Made by a program: the position numbers and the translations under genes
DNA from: Candidatus Galacturonatibacter soehngenii
GTDB lineage: Bacteria > Bacillota > Clostridia > Lachnospirales > Lachnospiraceae
Reading direction: 5' to 3'
Length of the DNA stretch: 64,000 bases
Assembly: GCF_008830185.1 (NCBI RefSeq)
Contig: NZ_WAGX01000007.1
Location: 372,001 to 436,000 of the forward strand
The notes under the pieces: generated by a model
What the model saw: only the letters and a program-made list of their open reading frames with translations
Database searches by the model: none
Told to the model about the DNA's origin: nothing
Part shown: positions 54,751-63,986 of the stretch, piece after piece
Position numbering within the stretch: position 1 is the stretch's first letter
How the letters are laid out: each line of letters opens with the position of its first letter

Positions 54751-55602
54751 ATGAATAAAAAAACAAAAACAAAAATAAATCTTACACTTACTTACATTTT
54801 TATCATTGTAGTCGGGATTATTATGGTATATCCGATTATATGGATGTTTTTTACTACTTTTAAAGAAAACGCTGAGATTTTCGGATCAACAAAGTTATTA
54901 CCAAGTTCCTATAGCTTATCAAGCTTTGTAGAAGGTTGGAAAAGTAATGGAGGAAATCAGACCTATACGAATTTCTTTATAAATACATTTGTCATGGTGA
55001 TTCCAACTACATTATTAACCATTGCATCTTGTGCCGTTGTTGCATATGGCTTTGCGAGGTTTAAATTTCCTGGTAAAAAGGGATTGTTTATGCTGTTGAT
55101 TGCTACCTTGATGTTACCAAATGCAGTAATTATCATTCCAAGATATAGTTTATATAATAGTTTTGGCTGGATTGATACCTATCTTCCATTTTATGTACCT
55201 GCACTCCTTGCAACCTATCCGTTTTTTATATTTATGTTGATTCAGTTTATGCGAGGATTACCAAGAGAGTTAGATGAATCTGCATATATGGATGGTTGTG
55301 GAACGTTTCGTGTATTTTGGAATATCTTATTGCCACTTATGAAACCAGCGTTATTTTCAGCAGGACTCTTTCAATTTATGTGGACCTATAATGATTATTT
55401 AAATTCACTTATATTTATCAACTCTACCAGCAGATACACGATTTCATTGGCACTTCGCCTATCGCTTGATTCAGAGTCTGTGGTACAATGGAATAAGGTG
55501 ATGGCAATGGCATTTATTGCAGTTTTGCCACTGATAATTTTATTTTTCTTAGCACAAAAATATTTTGTAGAAGGCATTTCAACAACTGGATTAAAGGGAT
55601 AA
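54751..55602 (+). CDS. Carbohydrate ABC permease, MalG type
   Basis: 283 residues with six helices. The EAA loop is DESAYMDGCGTFRVFWNILL, a slightly altered version with Cys-Gly. AGGAGG at 54738-54743 fixes the start at ATG 54751. It forms the channel with the MalF-type protein. Confidence 0.93.
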   Translation: MNKKTKTKINLTLTYIFIIVVGIIMVYPIIWMFFTTFKENAEIFGSTKLLPSSYSLSSFVEGWKSNGGNQTYTNFFINTFVMVIPTTLLTIASCAVVAYGFARFKFPGKKGLFMLLIATLMLPNAVIIIPRYSLYNSFGWIDTYLPFYVPALLATYPFFIFMLIQFMRGLPRELDESAYMDGCGTFRVFWNILLPLMKPALFSAGLFQFMWTYNDYLNSLIFINSTSRYTISLALRLSLDSESVVQWNKVMAMAFIAVLPLIILFFLAQKYFVEGISTTGLKG

Positions 55603-55614
55603 GGAGTATAATAC

Positions 55615-57144
55615 ATGAAAGAAAGAAGAGGACTTTGGGTAGCAGATTTAGGAGACGGAACGTATCAAAATCCAGTTCTTTATACGGATTATTCAGACCC
55701 AGATATTGTTCGACATGAAGATGATTATTATATGGTAGCTTCCAGTTTTTCAAACTCACCCGCACTACCAGTGTTGCATTCAAAGGATTTAGTCAATTGG
55801 AAAGTGGTTAGTTACGTAATGGAGAAAATACCGTTTTCTGATTATGATGAGCCTGCACATGGAAGAGGTGTCTGGGCACCAGCAATTCGTTTTCATGAAG
55901 GGTTATTTTATGTATATTTTCCAATGCCAGATGAAGGCATCTTTGTAAGTACAAGTGAAGATCCAAGAAAAGGTCTGTGGTCTAAGCCAATTTGTATCAA
56001 AGAAGGAAAAGGCTTTATTGATCCTTGTCCTTTCTGGGATGAGGATGGTAAGGCGTATTTAATCAATGCATTTGCAAAAAGTCGTATCGGATTCAAAAGC
56101 ATCTTACATATTAGCCCAATGGCTTGGGATGGAAAAAGTCTGTTAGGAGAGGGGCAGCATGTCTTTGACGGACATGATACGCAGCCTACGATTGAAGGCC
56201 CCAAACTGTATAAACGTGGTGGTTATTATTACATATTTGCACCAGCAGGAGGTGTTAAAACAGGCTGGCAGTGTGTTCTTCGCTCAAAAAATATCTATGG
56301 TCCTTATGAAGAAAAAATAGTTATGCTTCAAGGAAATACAATGATCAATGGTCCACACCAAGGTGGATGGGTAGAGACACAAACGGGGCAGAGTTGGTTC
56401 ATTCATTTTCAGGATGTAGGAAATGCTGGAAGAATTGTGCATTTACAGCCAATGATCTGGGAAAAGAATTGGCCAATTATTGGAGAAGACACAGGAGAAG
56501 GGTACGGTGAGCCAGTAACAACTTATCAAAAGCCAGATGTGGGGAAAAGCTATCCGATCACTACGCCAAATGACAGTGATACGTTTAAAGGCCACAAACT
56601 AGGCTTACAGTGGCAGTGGAATGCGAATTATAAAGAGGAGTGGTATCACCTTGACAAAAAAGGATTAACGCTTTATGCAACGCACAGTAAAAAACCTCTT
56701 TGTGATATCCCAAATCTATTACTTCAAAAGTGGACAGCACCAGTATTTTATGAAGATACCACCCTATCTTTGGATTGCTTAAAAGAAGGTGACGTAGCAG
56801 GAGTTATTTCCTTGGGGACTGCTTATACGGCTCTTGCAATTGAAGTAAAAGATGGATGCTATCATCTTGTACAGATAACGGGAGTTAGACAAGAGCAAGA
56901 AGAAGCAAGGCATATTTGTGTTTGGAATGCTTCAGATATCTTGATTCGAATGAAGGTAGATAGAAAAGGTATTGTAAGCTGGAGTGTAAAACAAGAGGGT
57001 AAATTAAAACGAGTAGGAGAAAGCATTCTCATGACACCAGGTCGTTGGGTAGGCGTAAAATGTGGAGTTTTCGCAGTCAATCGTAAAGACATGTTAGGTG
57101 GCAGCTTAAAAGTTTCTTCCTTTATATTTAGAAAAGCAAGGTAG
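55615..57144 (+). CDS. GH43 glycosidase with C-terminal beta-sandwich
   Basis: 509 residues, no signal peptide, so it works on imported sugars. The five-blade domain (about residues 15-310) has YSDPDIVRHEDDYYMV with the catalytic base Asp, FIDPCPFWDEDGKAYLI with the pKa-modulating Asp, and TIEGPKLYKRGGYYYIF with the acid Glu. The C-terminal 200 residues are a concanavalin-like module of the type found in beta-xylosidases. Beta-xylosidase or alpha-L-arabinofuranosidase activity are both plausible. Last gene of the transport operon; its stop lies in a terminator. Confidence 0.92.
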   Translation: MKERRGLWVADLGDGTYQNPVLYTDYSDPDIVRHEDDYYMVASSFSNSPALPVLHSKDLVNWKVVSYVMEKIPFSDYDEPAHGRGVWAPAIRFHEGLFYVYFPMPDEGIFVSTSEDPRKGLWSKPICIKEGKGFIDPCPFWDEDGKAYLINAFAKSRIGFKSILHISPMAWDGKSLLGEGQHVFDGHDTQPTIEGPKLYKRGGYYYIFAPAGGVKTGWQCVLRSKNIYGPYEEKIVMLQGNTMINGPHQGGWVETQTGQSWFIHFQDVGNAGRIVHLQPMIWEKNWPIIGEDTGEGYGEPVTTYQKPDVGKSYPITTPNDSDTFKGHKLGLQWQWNANYKEEWYHLDKKGLTLYATHSKKPLCDIPNLLLQKWTAPVFYEDTTLSLDCLKEGDVAGVISLGTAYTALAIEVKDGCYHLVQITGVRQEQEEARHICVWNASDILIRMKVDRKGIVSWSVKQEGKLKRVGESILMTPGRWVGVKCGVFAVNRKDMLGGSLKVSSFIFRKAR

Positions 57145-57170
57145 AGAGATTCACTCTTTACCTTGTTTTA
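57137..57170. terminator. Terminator overlapping the end of the GH43 gene
   Basis: CAAGGTA (57137-57143) pairs with TACCTTG (57159-57165), with an inner AGAG/CTCT, followed by TTTTATT. It includes the stop codon. Confidence 0.75.
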
Positions 57171-57179
57171 TTGTAGCAT

Positions 57180-58943
57180 TTAAAATTTATCAATTGAGTT
57201 GTTAATTAAGTCAGAGGTTGGGATAGAAAAGGTAATGCATGTCCCGAGTCCTTTTTTGCTTTGAATTCGTAATGCGCAGTCTGCACCGTATTTTAATATC
57301 AATCTTTGGTTGATATTGGATAAACCAATTCGTTTGCCTTGTTGATCGTTGATTTGATTGGATAGCTGTAGTCTTTCTTCCTTTGTCATACCAGCGCCAG
57401 TATCAATCACGGTAAAATAAAGCCTCTCATTTCGACAAAAGATTTTTAACTTAATAAAGCCCATCCGCCCAGAGGCCAAAATACCGTGTGTCATGCTGTT
57501 TTCAATCAGTGGTTGTAATAACAGTCGCATAATATAATAGCTTTTTAACTCTTCCTCAATTTCATAATACAATATAAATTGTTCACCAAAACGGTATTTT
57601 TGAATGGTTTCATATTTCTTTAAATATATAATCTCATCAAAAAGACTTACTAAGGAGTTAGGATTTGCAATCGAATATTTTAAGATATCGGAAAGCTGTT
57701 CAATAATTGTATTCATGGAGGTTGGAGTACCTGATAGTCGTAAGGCCTCTAAATTCAAGGTTTGTAATGTATTAAATAAAAAGTGAGGATTGATTTGTAA
57801 TTGCAAAGCATAAAGCTGGGCTTTTTCTTCTTTGTATTTTTGCTCCACAAGCTGTGTGTTTAATAGTGTAGTGGTTAAGTACATATTAATTACATTATTC
57901 ATAATCACATCATATTCATCACCAATCGTAGGAAGAGTGGCAGGTACGGTATGGTTATTTTCTGCTTCGCTAAAGACATTTATGACGTGCTCGATTTGCT
58001 GAAAATTTTTCTTTGTTGTTGTATAAGCAAGAAAAACAATGATAAACAAATCAAGGAGAATGGTCATGCAAAATAATAAAAGCGAAGATTTACACTGATC
58101 CCATATTTGTTTGATTGAAATAGAGGAGACCAAGGTAATATTAAAATCCTCATAATAGCGGCTGCTAAGAATAAAGGTGCCGTCCTTTGTTGGCATCCAA
58201 TAATTTTGAAGTCCATTTTTATTTTTTTCAAAAAGGGTTGGAAAAGAGATGGTTTCAGACCCTTTTGTGTGTGCGAGAATTTCATAGTTTCCATTCAGTA
58301 AATAATAATTTTCGTTGGAGTTACTTACTAAAGTATCCATCATTTTTTCAAAATCCTCAATATCAATATTGATTACGATGACTCCTTTTAGCAAGGTCAT
58401 TCTTTGATAAAAGGTAATAACAGGAGTCGCGTCTAAATACTTATTCTCTTTCACAAAACGTTTGTTGACCCATTGTGTAATGGAAGTATCTAAGCTTTGA
58501 TAAGTGTCATTCCAGTTAGTATCATTGTAAGTGGAGAGAAAACAGATTCCTTCCTTGGAATTAAAAAAACGATCACATGCATCTAAGCTTAGATAAATTG
58601 AATCAATATATGAATGGGATTCCGTGATACTACGCAAGATTGAGCGAATACTATTATAAAAGATAGTATCTCCATAATCCATTTCATCATATAAAAGCAT
58701 TTTTTGCAAAGAAATATTTAGCTGTGGATTGTTTGTCATTAAATCTTGTTGATACAAGGCATTATCTACAACCAGATTAATATTCGTCTCAATACTACTT
58801 AAGGAGTGGTTTTCTTTTGTTGAAATAGAATTGATCTCCTTATTGATAATAAAGAACAGCAACACGAGATAGAGGAGGATTGTAGGAAGTAACATAATCA
58901 AAAAATAATTTTTAAATCGTTTTAAAAAGAATTTTTTCATCAT
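57180..58943 (-). CDS. YesM-like sensor histidine kinase
   Basis: 587 residues. Membrane helices near residues 13-33 and 290-312 enclose a Cache-type outside sensor. The cytoplasmic half has a HAMP-like stretch, then QLQINPHFLFNTLQTLNLEA (His about residue 385) of the LytS/YesM kinase group and the ATP-binding DTGAGMTKEER and KRIGLSNINQRL. It forms a pair with the overlapping AraC-type response regulator and likely senses sugars related to the neighbouring operon. Confidence 0.94.
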   Translation of the reverse strand: MMKKFFLKRFKNYFLIMLLPTILLYLVLLFFIINKEINSISTKENHSLSSIETNINLVVDNALYQQDLMTNNPQLNISLQKMLLYDEMDYGDTIFYNSIRSILRSITESHSYIDSIYLSLDACDRFFNSKEGICFLSTYNDTNWNDTYQSLDTSITQWVNKRFVKENKYLDATPVITFYQRMTLLKGVIVINIDIEDFEKMMDTLVSNSNENYYLLNGNYEILAHTKGSETISFPTLFEKNKNGLQNYWMPTKDGTFILSSRYYEDFNITLVSSISIKQIWDQCKSSLLLFCMTILLDLFIIVFLAYTTTKKNFQQIEHVINVFSEAENNHTVPATLPTIGDEYDVIMNNVINMYLTTTLLNTQLVEQKYKEEKAQLYALQLQINPHFLFNTLQTLNLEALRLSGTPTSMNTIIEQLSDILKYSIANPNSLVSLFDEIIYLKKYETIQKYRFGEQFILYYEIEEELKSYYIMRLLLQPLIENSMTHGILASGRMGFIKLKIFCRNERLYFTVIDTGAGMTKEERLQLSNQINDQQGKRIGLSNINQRLILKYGADCALRIQSKKGLGTCITFSIPTSDLINNSIDKF

Positions 58944-59713
58944 AATATAATTTTACCGTCCTCTTCCATAATGCCGTTATGATTACGAAACTCCTTTGGA
59001 GATATCCCGTAGTAGGTTTTAAAGGCACGGGAAAAATTCTTGGGATTATCGTAACCTACCCGATAAGCAATCTCATATTGTTTATAAGTAATATCGCCAA
59101 GTAATTCCTTCGCCTTTTCCATTCTAATTTTCATTAAGTAATCAGAAAAATTAAGTCCAACCTTTTCTTTAAACAAACGAGATAAGTAAGAAGAACTTAA
59201 ATTAACTTGTCTGGCAGCATCTTCTAACGTAGCATCCCGATAGGATTCCTTTAAATATTTTGTAATGCGACTAATAATTGCTTCATAATAAGATGGTGAG
59301 ATAAAGACTTCTTCTTTTGGCTGATTACTGATATTTGCCTCCTCATCTAAAAGCTGTTTAAGACGCTCAAAGCAACGAGTGAGTTCCTCGTATTTGATTG
59401 GCTTAACCAAATAATCTACAACACGATTTAAAATAGCACTTTTTGCATATTCAAAGGTATGATAACTGCTAAAATAGACTACTTTTGTGGAATAATTTGT
59501 AAGGTGAGAGGAGAGGGTTATTCCATCCATTCCAGGCATTTCAATATCCGTCATAACGACATCTACTTTATTTTCTTGCTTTAACCATTCTAAAGCATCA
59601 TTTCCATTCGAAAAACTACCAACAATTTGAAAGCCTATGGACTCCCAAGGAAAAAGATTAACAATTCCTTCTCTTATCTTTTCCTCATCATCTACGACAA
59701 TCACGTTATACAT
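58940..59713 (-). CDS. YesN-like response regulator with AraC DNA-binding domain
   Basis: 257 residues. Receiver domain with VVDDEE, VDVVMTDIEMPGMDGIT (phosphorylated Asp about residue 54) and YLVKPIK; AraC domain at the end (LEDAARQVNLSSSYLSRLFK and QYEIAYRVGYDNPKNFSRAF). GGGAG at 59724-59728 favours ATG 59713 over the GTG at 59722. It overlaps the kinase gene by 4 nt. Expected to activate the neighbouring ABC/GH43 operon. Confidence 0.93.
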   Translation of the reverse strand: MYNVIVVDDEEKIREGIVNLFPWESIGFQIVGSFSNGNDALEWLKQENKVDVVMTDIEMPGMDGITLSSHLTNYSTKVVYFSSYHTFEYAKSAILNRVVDYLVKPIKYEELTRCFERLKQLLDEEANISNQPKEEVFISPSYYEAIISRITKYLKESYRDATLEDAARQVNLSSSYLSRLFKEKVGLNFSDYLMKIRMEKAKELLGDITYKQYEIAYRVGYDNPKNFSRAFKTYYGISPKEFRNHNGIMEEDGKIIL

Positions 59714-59764
59714 ATGAATCACTCCCTATTATAATAGACTCAGTTTAACATAATAAACATAAAA

Positions 59765-59778
59765 TGAAAACGCTCCAA
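59765..59778. promoter_or_regulatory. Partial catabolite-responsive (cre-like) element
   Basis: TGAAAACGCTCCAA matches the first ten bases of the cre consensus (TGWAANCGNTNWCA) but has two mismatches at the end. It lies between the regulator and the esterase gene. Confidence 0.3.
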
Positions 59779-59943
59779 ATCGAAATCATAACGAATGAAT
59801 AAAAAAGACAAAAAGTGATACTTTTATTTACGTATGTATCACTAAAACATTATTTTTAATTCAGTTAAGTTGTCAACATAATGAAAAACATGGTAAACTA
59901 AAAAAAAGATCAAAGAACAATGAATTAAGGGAAAGGAATCAAG

Positions 59944-60648
59944 ATGGAACAAAGAATTTTATGGGCAGGCGATTCTACGGTAAAGAAAAATACAATAGAG
60001 ACTTATCCACAAACTGGAATTGGTCAGGTTTTACCTTTGTATTTAAGACCTGAGATTCAGATACTAAATTATGCGGAGAATGGAAGAAGTACAAAAAGCT
60101 TTATTGAAGAGGGAAGATTGGACATGATTGAAAGGGAAATAAAGGAGAGGGATCTTTTATTCATCCAATTCGGCCATAACGATCAAAAGACAGACTTAGA
60201 AAGACATACGAAACCTTACGGTGAATACCAAGTAAATTTAAGGAAGTTTATTGAAGTTGCAAAAAGAAAAGGAGCAAAGCCAGTTCTAATTACTTCCTTG
60301 TACAGAAGACATTTTGATGAAAACGAAAACTTAAAGGATAACGTGCATGAAGACTATCCAGATGCAATGAAGGACGTAGCCAAAGTATGTGGTGTTGCTT
60401 GCATTGATTTATGTGAAAAAAGTAAACAGTTATTGCAACAGTATGGTGATGCAAAAACGAAAGAATGGTTTATGAATTTACCAGGCAATCGATATCAAGC
60501 TTATCCAGATGGATTAGTGGATAATACTCACTTAAGATACGAGGGAGCTGTCATAATGGCAGGACTTGTAGCGGAGGGATTGTATGAATTAGGTGGTGAG
60601 TACAAAAACTTATTATTAAATGAGGATAAGAAAAAAGTCTTATTATAA
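59944..60648 (+). CDS. SGNH esterase of the rhamnogalacturonan acetylesterase (CE12) type
   Basis: 234 residues, no signal peptide. The SGNH blocks are WAGDSTVKKN (nucleophile Ser), ENGRSTKSF (Gly), IQFGHNDQK (Asn) and LVDNTHLRYEG with the Asp and His. GDST and the position of NTHL are those of rhamnogalacturonan acetylesterases. It would strip acetyl groups from imported pectin oligosaccharides, fitting the GH4 and GH43 enzymes nearby. AGGGAAAGGA at 59928-59937 is the ribosome site. Confidence 0.85.
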   Translation: MEQRILWAGDSTVKKNTIETYPQTGIGQVLPLYLRPEIQILNYAENGRSTKSFIEEGRLDMIEREIKERDLLFIQFGHNDQKTDLERHTKPYGEYQVNLRKFIEVAKRKGAKPVLITSLYRRHFDENENLKDNVHEDYPDAMKDVAKVCGVACIDLCEKSKQLLQQYGDAKTKEWFMNLPGNRYQAYPDGLVDNTHLRYEGAVIMAGLVAEGLYELGGEYKNLLLNEDKKKVLL

Positions 60649-60668
60649 AGTATTGATACATAAAAATA

Positions 60669-60715
60669 ATACGGGTGTATCCTTATTTCCTAACTTGGAG
60701 TGGATAGACCCGTAT
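60669..60715. terminator. Terminator between esterase and ECF genes
   Basis: ATACGGGT (60669-60676) with ACCCGTAT (60708-60715) and TATCC with GGATA inside, in the gap between convergent genes. Confidence 0.65.
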
Positions 60716-60722
60716 GATTATC

Positions 60723-61361
60723 TTAAGAAATCATATCTCTTATTTGCTTATTGCTCATGAGAGCCTTGCACAAAGCAGATGTAACGATTCCAGCAACGAT
60801 GGCTTCTGGTATTCCGTTTCCAAAAATAATAGCAAGTACAGCCGAATATACTGTTTCTAATGGAATACTTCTAGCAGCAGCATAGGAATCTTTAAAGATA
60901 AAATAAATTCCGTTCATAACAAGTAATGTATTTGTTAAAGAACCAAGTATTCCTGAAACCGTAAAGGTTAAAATTTTCCATTTACTATGAAATAGCTTAT
61001 CCAATAATTGATAAACATAATAAGGCACAATTCCTACCATGATTCGTGGAAGAAAGCATATGAAAAGTGCCATTGGACTTCCTTTGTCTGTTCCAAAAAC
61101 AGGAATTAAGGGAGAAAAGGCAAAGGACATTAAAACAGGAGTAAAGGTATTGCTAATTAAGCTTGTCAAGCCAAATAAGAAGCCAAGAACGGCTCCTTTT
61201 TTAGGCCCTAGTAAGATAGAGCCTACGATAACTGGAATATGAATAATGGTGGCTTTAATTACTCCTAATTGAAGATATCCAATTGGAGTAAAGGCTAATA
61301 TAAATATGATTGCAGCAAATAATGCCAGTAGTACCAAATTTGTTGTTTTTTTATTTTGCAT
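60723..61361 (-). CDS. ECF transporter S component, probably vitamin or pantothenate type
   Basis: 212 residues with six membrane helices. LGVIKATIIHIPVIVGSILL and GFLFGLTSLISNT are typical of S components in the PanT/FolT group. S components capture a vitamin and dock to a shared energising module encoded elsewhere. Pantothenate is my best guess. A promoter lies on the minus strand upstream. Confidence 0.82.
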   Translation of the reverse strand: MQNKKTTNLVLLALFAAIIFILAFTPIGYLQLGVIKATIIHIPVIVGSILLGPKKGAVLGFLFGLTSLISNTFTPVLMSFAFSPLIPVFGTDKGSPMALFICFLPRIMVGIVPYYVYQLLDKLFHSKWKILTFTVSGILGSLTNTLLVMNGIYFIFKDSYAAARSIPLETVYSAVLAIIFGNGIPEAIVAGIVTSALCKALMSNKQIRDMIS

Positions 61362-61433
61362 AGATCATCTCATCCTTCTTATCAAAAGGTATTTACCTCT
61401 TATTTCTTTCATTCTTGCCAAAATATAATCCTA

Positions 61434-61462
61434 ATTATACCAGAATCTTAAAAAAATGTGAA
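61434..61462 (-). promoter_or_regulatory. Promoter of the ECF S component gene
   Basis: On the minus strand, TTCACA (61457-61462), 17 bp, TATAAT (61434-61439) with extended TG. No riboswitch-like element was found in the 70-nt leader. Confidence 0.6.
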
Positions 61463-61525
61463 TGCAAACTATTTTCTTATGATTATCTCATATAGAAAAA
61501 TCATATTTCTCCAAAATACTGCTAT

Positions 61526-61554
61526 TTGACATCAACAAATGAGTGGTTTAAGAT
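61526..61554 (+). promoter_or_regulatory. Promoter of the penicillin-binding protein gene
   Basis: TTGACA (61526-61531), 17 bp, TAAGAT (61549-61554), about 55 bp before ATG 61610. Confidence 0.65.
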
Positions 61555-61609
61555 AGAAAAGAAAAAAGACAACCAGACAGAACTAGATATTTCATATATA
61601 GGAGGAAAT

Positions 61610-63796
61610 ATGGCTAAAAGGAGACGAAGATATCAAAATCGACATGGAAATAGAAACAAAACAAAATATATAGTGATTGGTATTGTAGGCTTGGTAATTA
61701 TGATAACTACCCTTGCCCTCACTTTGTTGGTAAAAAATCAAAAGATAACATTGAAAGCGCCTTGGACATTAGAAAAGTCAACGAGAATAAAAACACCAGA
61801 AGAAACACTTAGAACTTACTTTTCATATATAGAAACTAAAGAATATGATAAAATGTATGAACTTATAAATGAAGAAAGTAAGCAGTCTGTGACCAGTGAA
61901 GATTTTATTGCAAGAAATCAGAAAATCTATGAAGGAATAGAAGCATCAAACGTTCAAATACAAATAACACAAGTAGATGATAGCAGTGAACTGGGTGCGG
62001 CAATCTCCTATGATATGACACTTCAAACAGCAGCTGGAGAGATTTCCTTTCCAAACCAAGCAGTGTTAACGACAACGAAAGAAGGTAACTATCAATATCT
62101 AATTGCTTGGGAGGATGCTTTGATTTTTCCAAATCTTACAAAGACGGATAGAGTAAAAGTATCCATTTCTCAACCAGAAAGAGGTGCGATATTAGATAGA
62201 AATGGGAACCTTTTAGCAGGAAAAGGGGTTGCTTCTTCCGTAGGAATCGTACCAGGAAAATTAAATGAGGACCCTACGCAGGATTTGAATCAATTAGCAG
62301 AGCTTTTGAAGGTATCGGTAGAAAGTATTGAAAAAAAATTATCTGCAAAATGGGTCAAAGACGATTCTTTTGTACCTATTAAAACGATTTCAAAATTAAC
62401 AGAATTAGAGCAAACCACGAGATATACAAGTGATGAAACATTAGAAAAAAGAGCTAGAAATGATGCCTTGTTATCCATACCAGGAGTGATGATAAGTGAT
62501 ACACAAGTTAGAAGTTATCCGCTTGGAAAGGCCGCATCACACTTAACTGGCTATATACAACAAGTAACTGCAGAGGATTTAGAAAAGCATCCAAATGAGG
62601 GATATTTGGAGACAAGTGTGATTGGCCGAAGTGGAATGGAAGCACTTTATGAAAAAGAGCTTAAGGGGATAAACGGCTGCGAAATCTCGATTGTAAATGA
62701 AGAGGGTAAAACCAAATTAGTACTTGCAAGTCTTGCAACACAAGATGGTAAGGATATTCAATTGACCATAGATGCATCTTTGCAGCAGGCATTATATGAA
62801 AGCTTCGCTGAGGATAAAAGCAGTTCGGTTGCTATGAATCCTTATACGGGAGAAGTTTTGGCATTGGTAAGTACACCTTCTTTTGATAGTAATGACTTTG
62901 TATTTGGTATGTCACAAGAACTTTGGGATTCCTTAAATGAAGACGAGCGAATGCCTCTTTACAATCGTTTTAGGCAAAAATTAGTACCTGGTTCCTCTTT
63001 TAAACCAATCATAGCAGCAGTAGGACTTGAAACAGGAGATATTAACCCAGAAGAGGATTATGGCAATGCAGGGCTTAGCTGGCAAAAGGATGCAAGTTGG
63101 GGTAACTACAAGGTAACTACTTTACATGAAACTAGTCCAGCTAATTTAGAAAATGCAATTATTAATTCAGATAATATCTATTTTGCCAAGACGGCTCTAA
63201 AAATTGGCAGTGAAAAATTACAAAGTGAATTGGATCAGTTAGGATTTAATACAGACATTCCGTTTGAGATTGGTTTAAGTAAATCACAGTATGCCAATGA
63301 AGGAGATATATCAACAGAGATTTTGCTGGCTGACAGTGGTTATGGGCAGGGACAGATTTTAGTAAATCCCGTTCATCTTGCAGCACTATACAGTGGATTT
63401 GCTAACGATGGAAATGTAATCAAACCATATCTATTGTATCAAAAGCAAGTACAGCCACAAATATGGCTTGCAAATGCTTTTCAAATGGAGAATGCAAACC
63501 TTATTAAATCGGCCATGGAACAAGTAGTAAGTTCAGAGCATGGAACAGGGCATGCTGCTTATCGCGAAGATATTGTATTGGCAGGAAAGACAGGTACGGC
63601 TGAAATTAAGGCCTCCAAAGAAGACAAGAGTGGTACAGAGCTTGGTTGGTTTGGTATTTTTACATCGGATAAAGAGGTAGATAAGCCAATTCTTCTTATG
63701 AATATGGTAGAGGATGTAAAAGAAAGAGGCGGTAGTGGTTACGTGGTAAGAAAAGATAAGGAGATATTAGACCAGTATTTTGGTACGCAGCAATAA
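61610..63796 (+). CDS. Class B penicillin-binding protein (PBP2a/PBP3-like)
   Basis: 728 residues. A basic start, membrane anchor at about 20-40, a MecA-N/NTF2-like domain (about 60-180), a PBP dimerisation domain (ISQPERGAILDRNGNLLAGK) and a transpeptidase domain. The active-site motifs are PGSSFKP (Ser about 463), SDN (about 520) and GKTGTAE (about 659). It cross-links peptidoglycan. The MecA-N type domain is also found in the low-affinity PBPs that give beta-lactam resistance. GGAGG at 61601-61605 sets ATG 61610; the longer frame starts at the -35 element. Confidence 0.94.
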   Translation: MAKRRRRYQNRHGNRNKTKYIVIGIVGLVIMITTLALTLLVKNQKITLKAPWTLEKSTRIKTPEETLRTYFSYIETKEYDKMYELINEESKQSVTSEDFIARNQKIYEGIEASNVQIQITQVDDSSELGAAISYDMTLQTAAGEISFPNQAVLTTTKEGNYQYLIAWEDALIFPNLTKTDRVKVSISQPERGAILDRNGNLLAGKGVASSVGIVPGKLNEDPTQDLNQLAELLKVSVESIEKKLSAKWVKDDSFVPIKTISKLTELEQTTRYTSDETLEKRARNDALLSIPGVMISDTQVRSYPLGKAASHLTGYIQQVTAEDLEKHPNEGYLETSVIGRSGMEALYEKELKGINGCEISIVNEEGKTKLVLASLATQDGKDIQLTIDASLQQALYESFAEDKSSSVAMNPYTGEVLALVSTPSFDSNDFVFGMSQELWDSLNEDERMPLYNRFRQKLVPGSSFKPIIAAVGLETGDINPEEDYGNAGLSWQKDASWGNYKVTTLHETSPANLENAIINSDNIYFAKTALKIGSEKLQSELDQLGFNTDIPFEIGLSKSQYANEGDISTEILLADSGYGQGQILVNPVHLAALYSGFANDGNVIKPYLLYQKQVQPQIWLANAFQMENANLIKSAMEQVVSSEHGTGHAAYREDIVLAGKTGTAEIKASKEDKSGTELGWFGIFTSDKEVDKPILLMNMVEDVKERGGSGYVVRKDKEILDQYFGTQQ

Positions 63797-63859
63797 AATA
63801 CATTTTTAATACAAGTATAGTAAAAGTCACTTCATTGTTTATTTTGTATAAAAAGACGA

Positions 63860-63913
63860 GGTGATTTTAGGTGATTTTCAATCATTGACATAATGTTTCG
63901 AATCATCTATACT
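63860..63913 (+). promoter_or_regulatory. Very strong promoter with tandem 10-bp repeats upstream
   Basis: TTGACA (63885-63890), 17 bp, TATACT (63908-63913). Two tandem 10-bp repeats of GGTGATTTT (63860-63868 and 63870-63878) end 6 bp before the -35, as activator sites often do. Confidence 0.7.
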
Positions 63914-63934
63914 AAGTAATATAGTAAGGATTGT

Positions 63935-63986
63935 AACTCTTCGAGGCATTACCTGTTTTTTTTGGTATACTTGAAGAGTTTTTTAT
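63935..63986 (+). terminator. Hairpin and T run directly after the promoter
   Basis: AACTCTTC (63935-63942) pairs with GAAGAGTT (63973-63980), with an inner TACC/GGTA, followed by TTTTATTTTT. The transcript would be about 70 nt, so this is an attenuator or a small RNA gene. The window ends too soon to decide. Confidence 0.65.
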
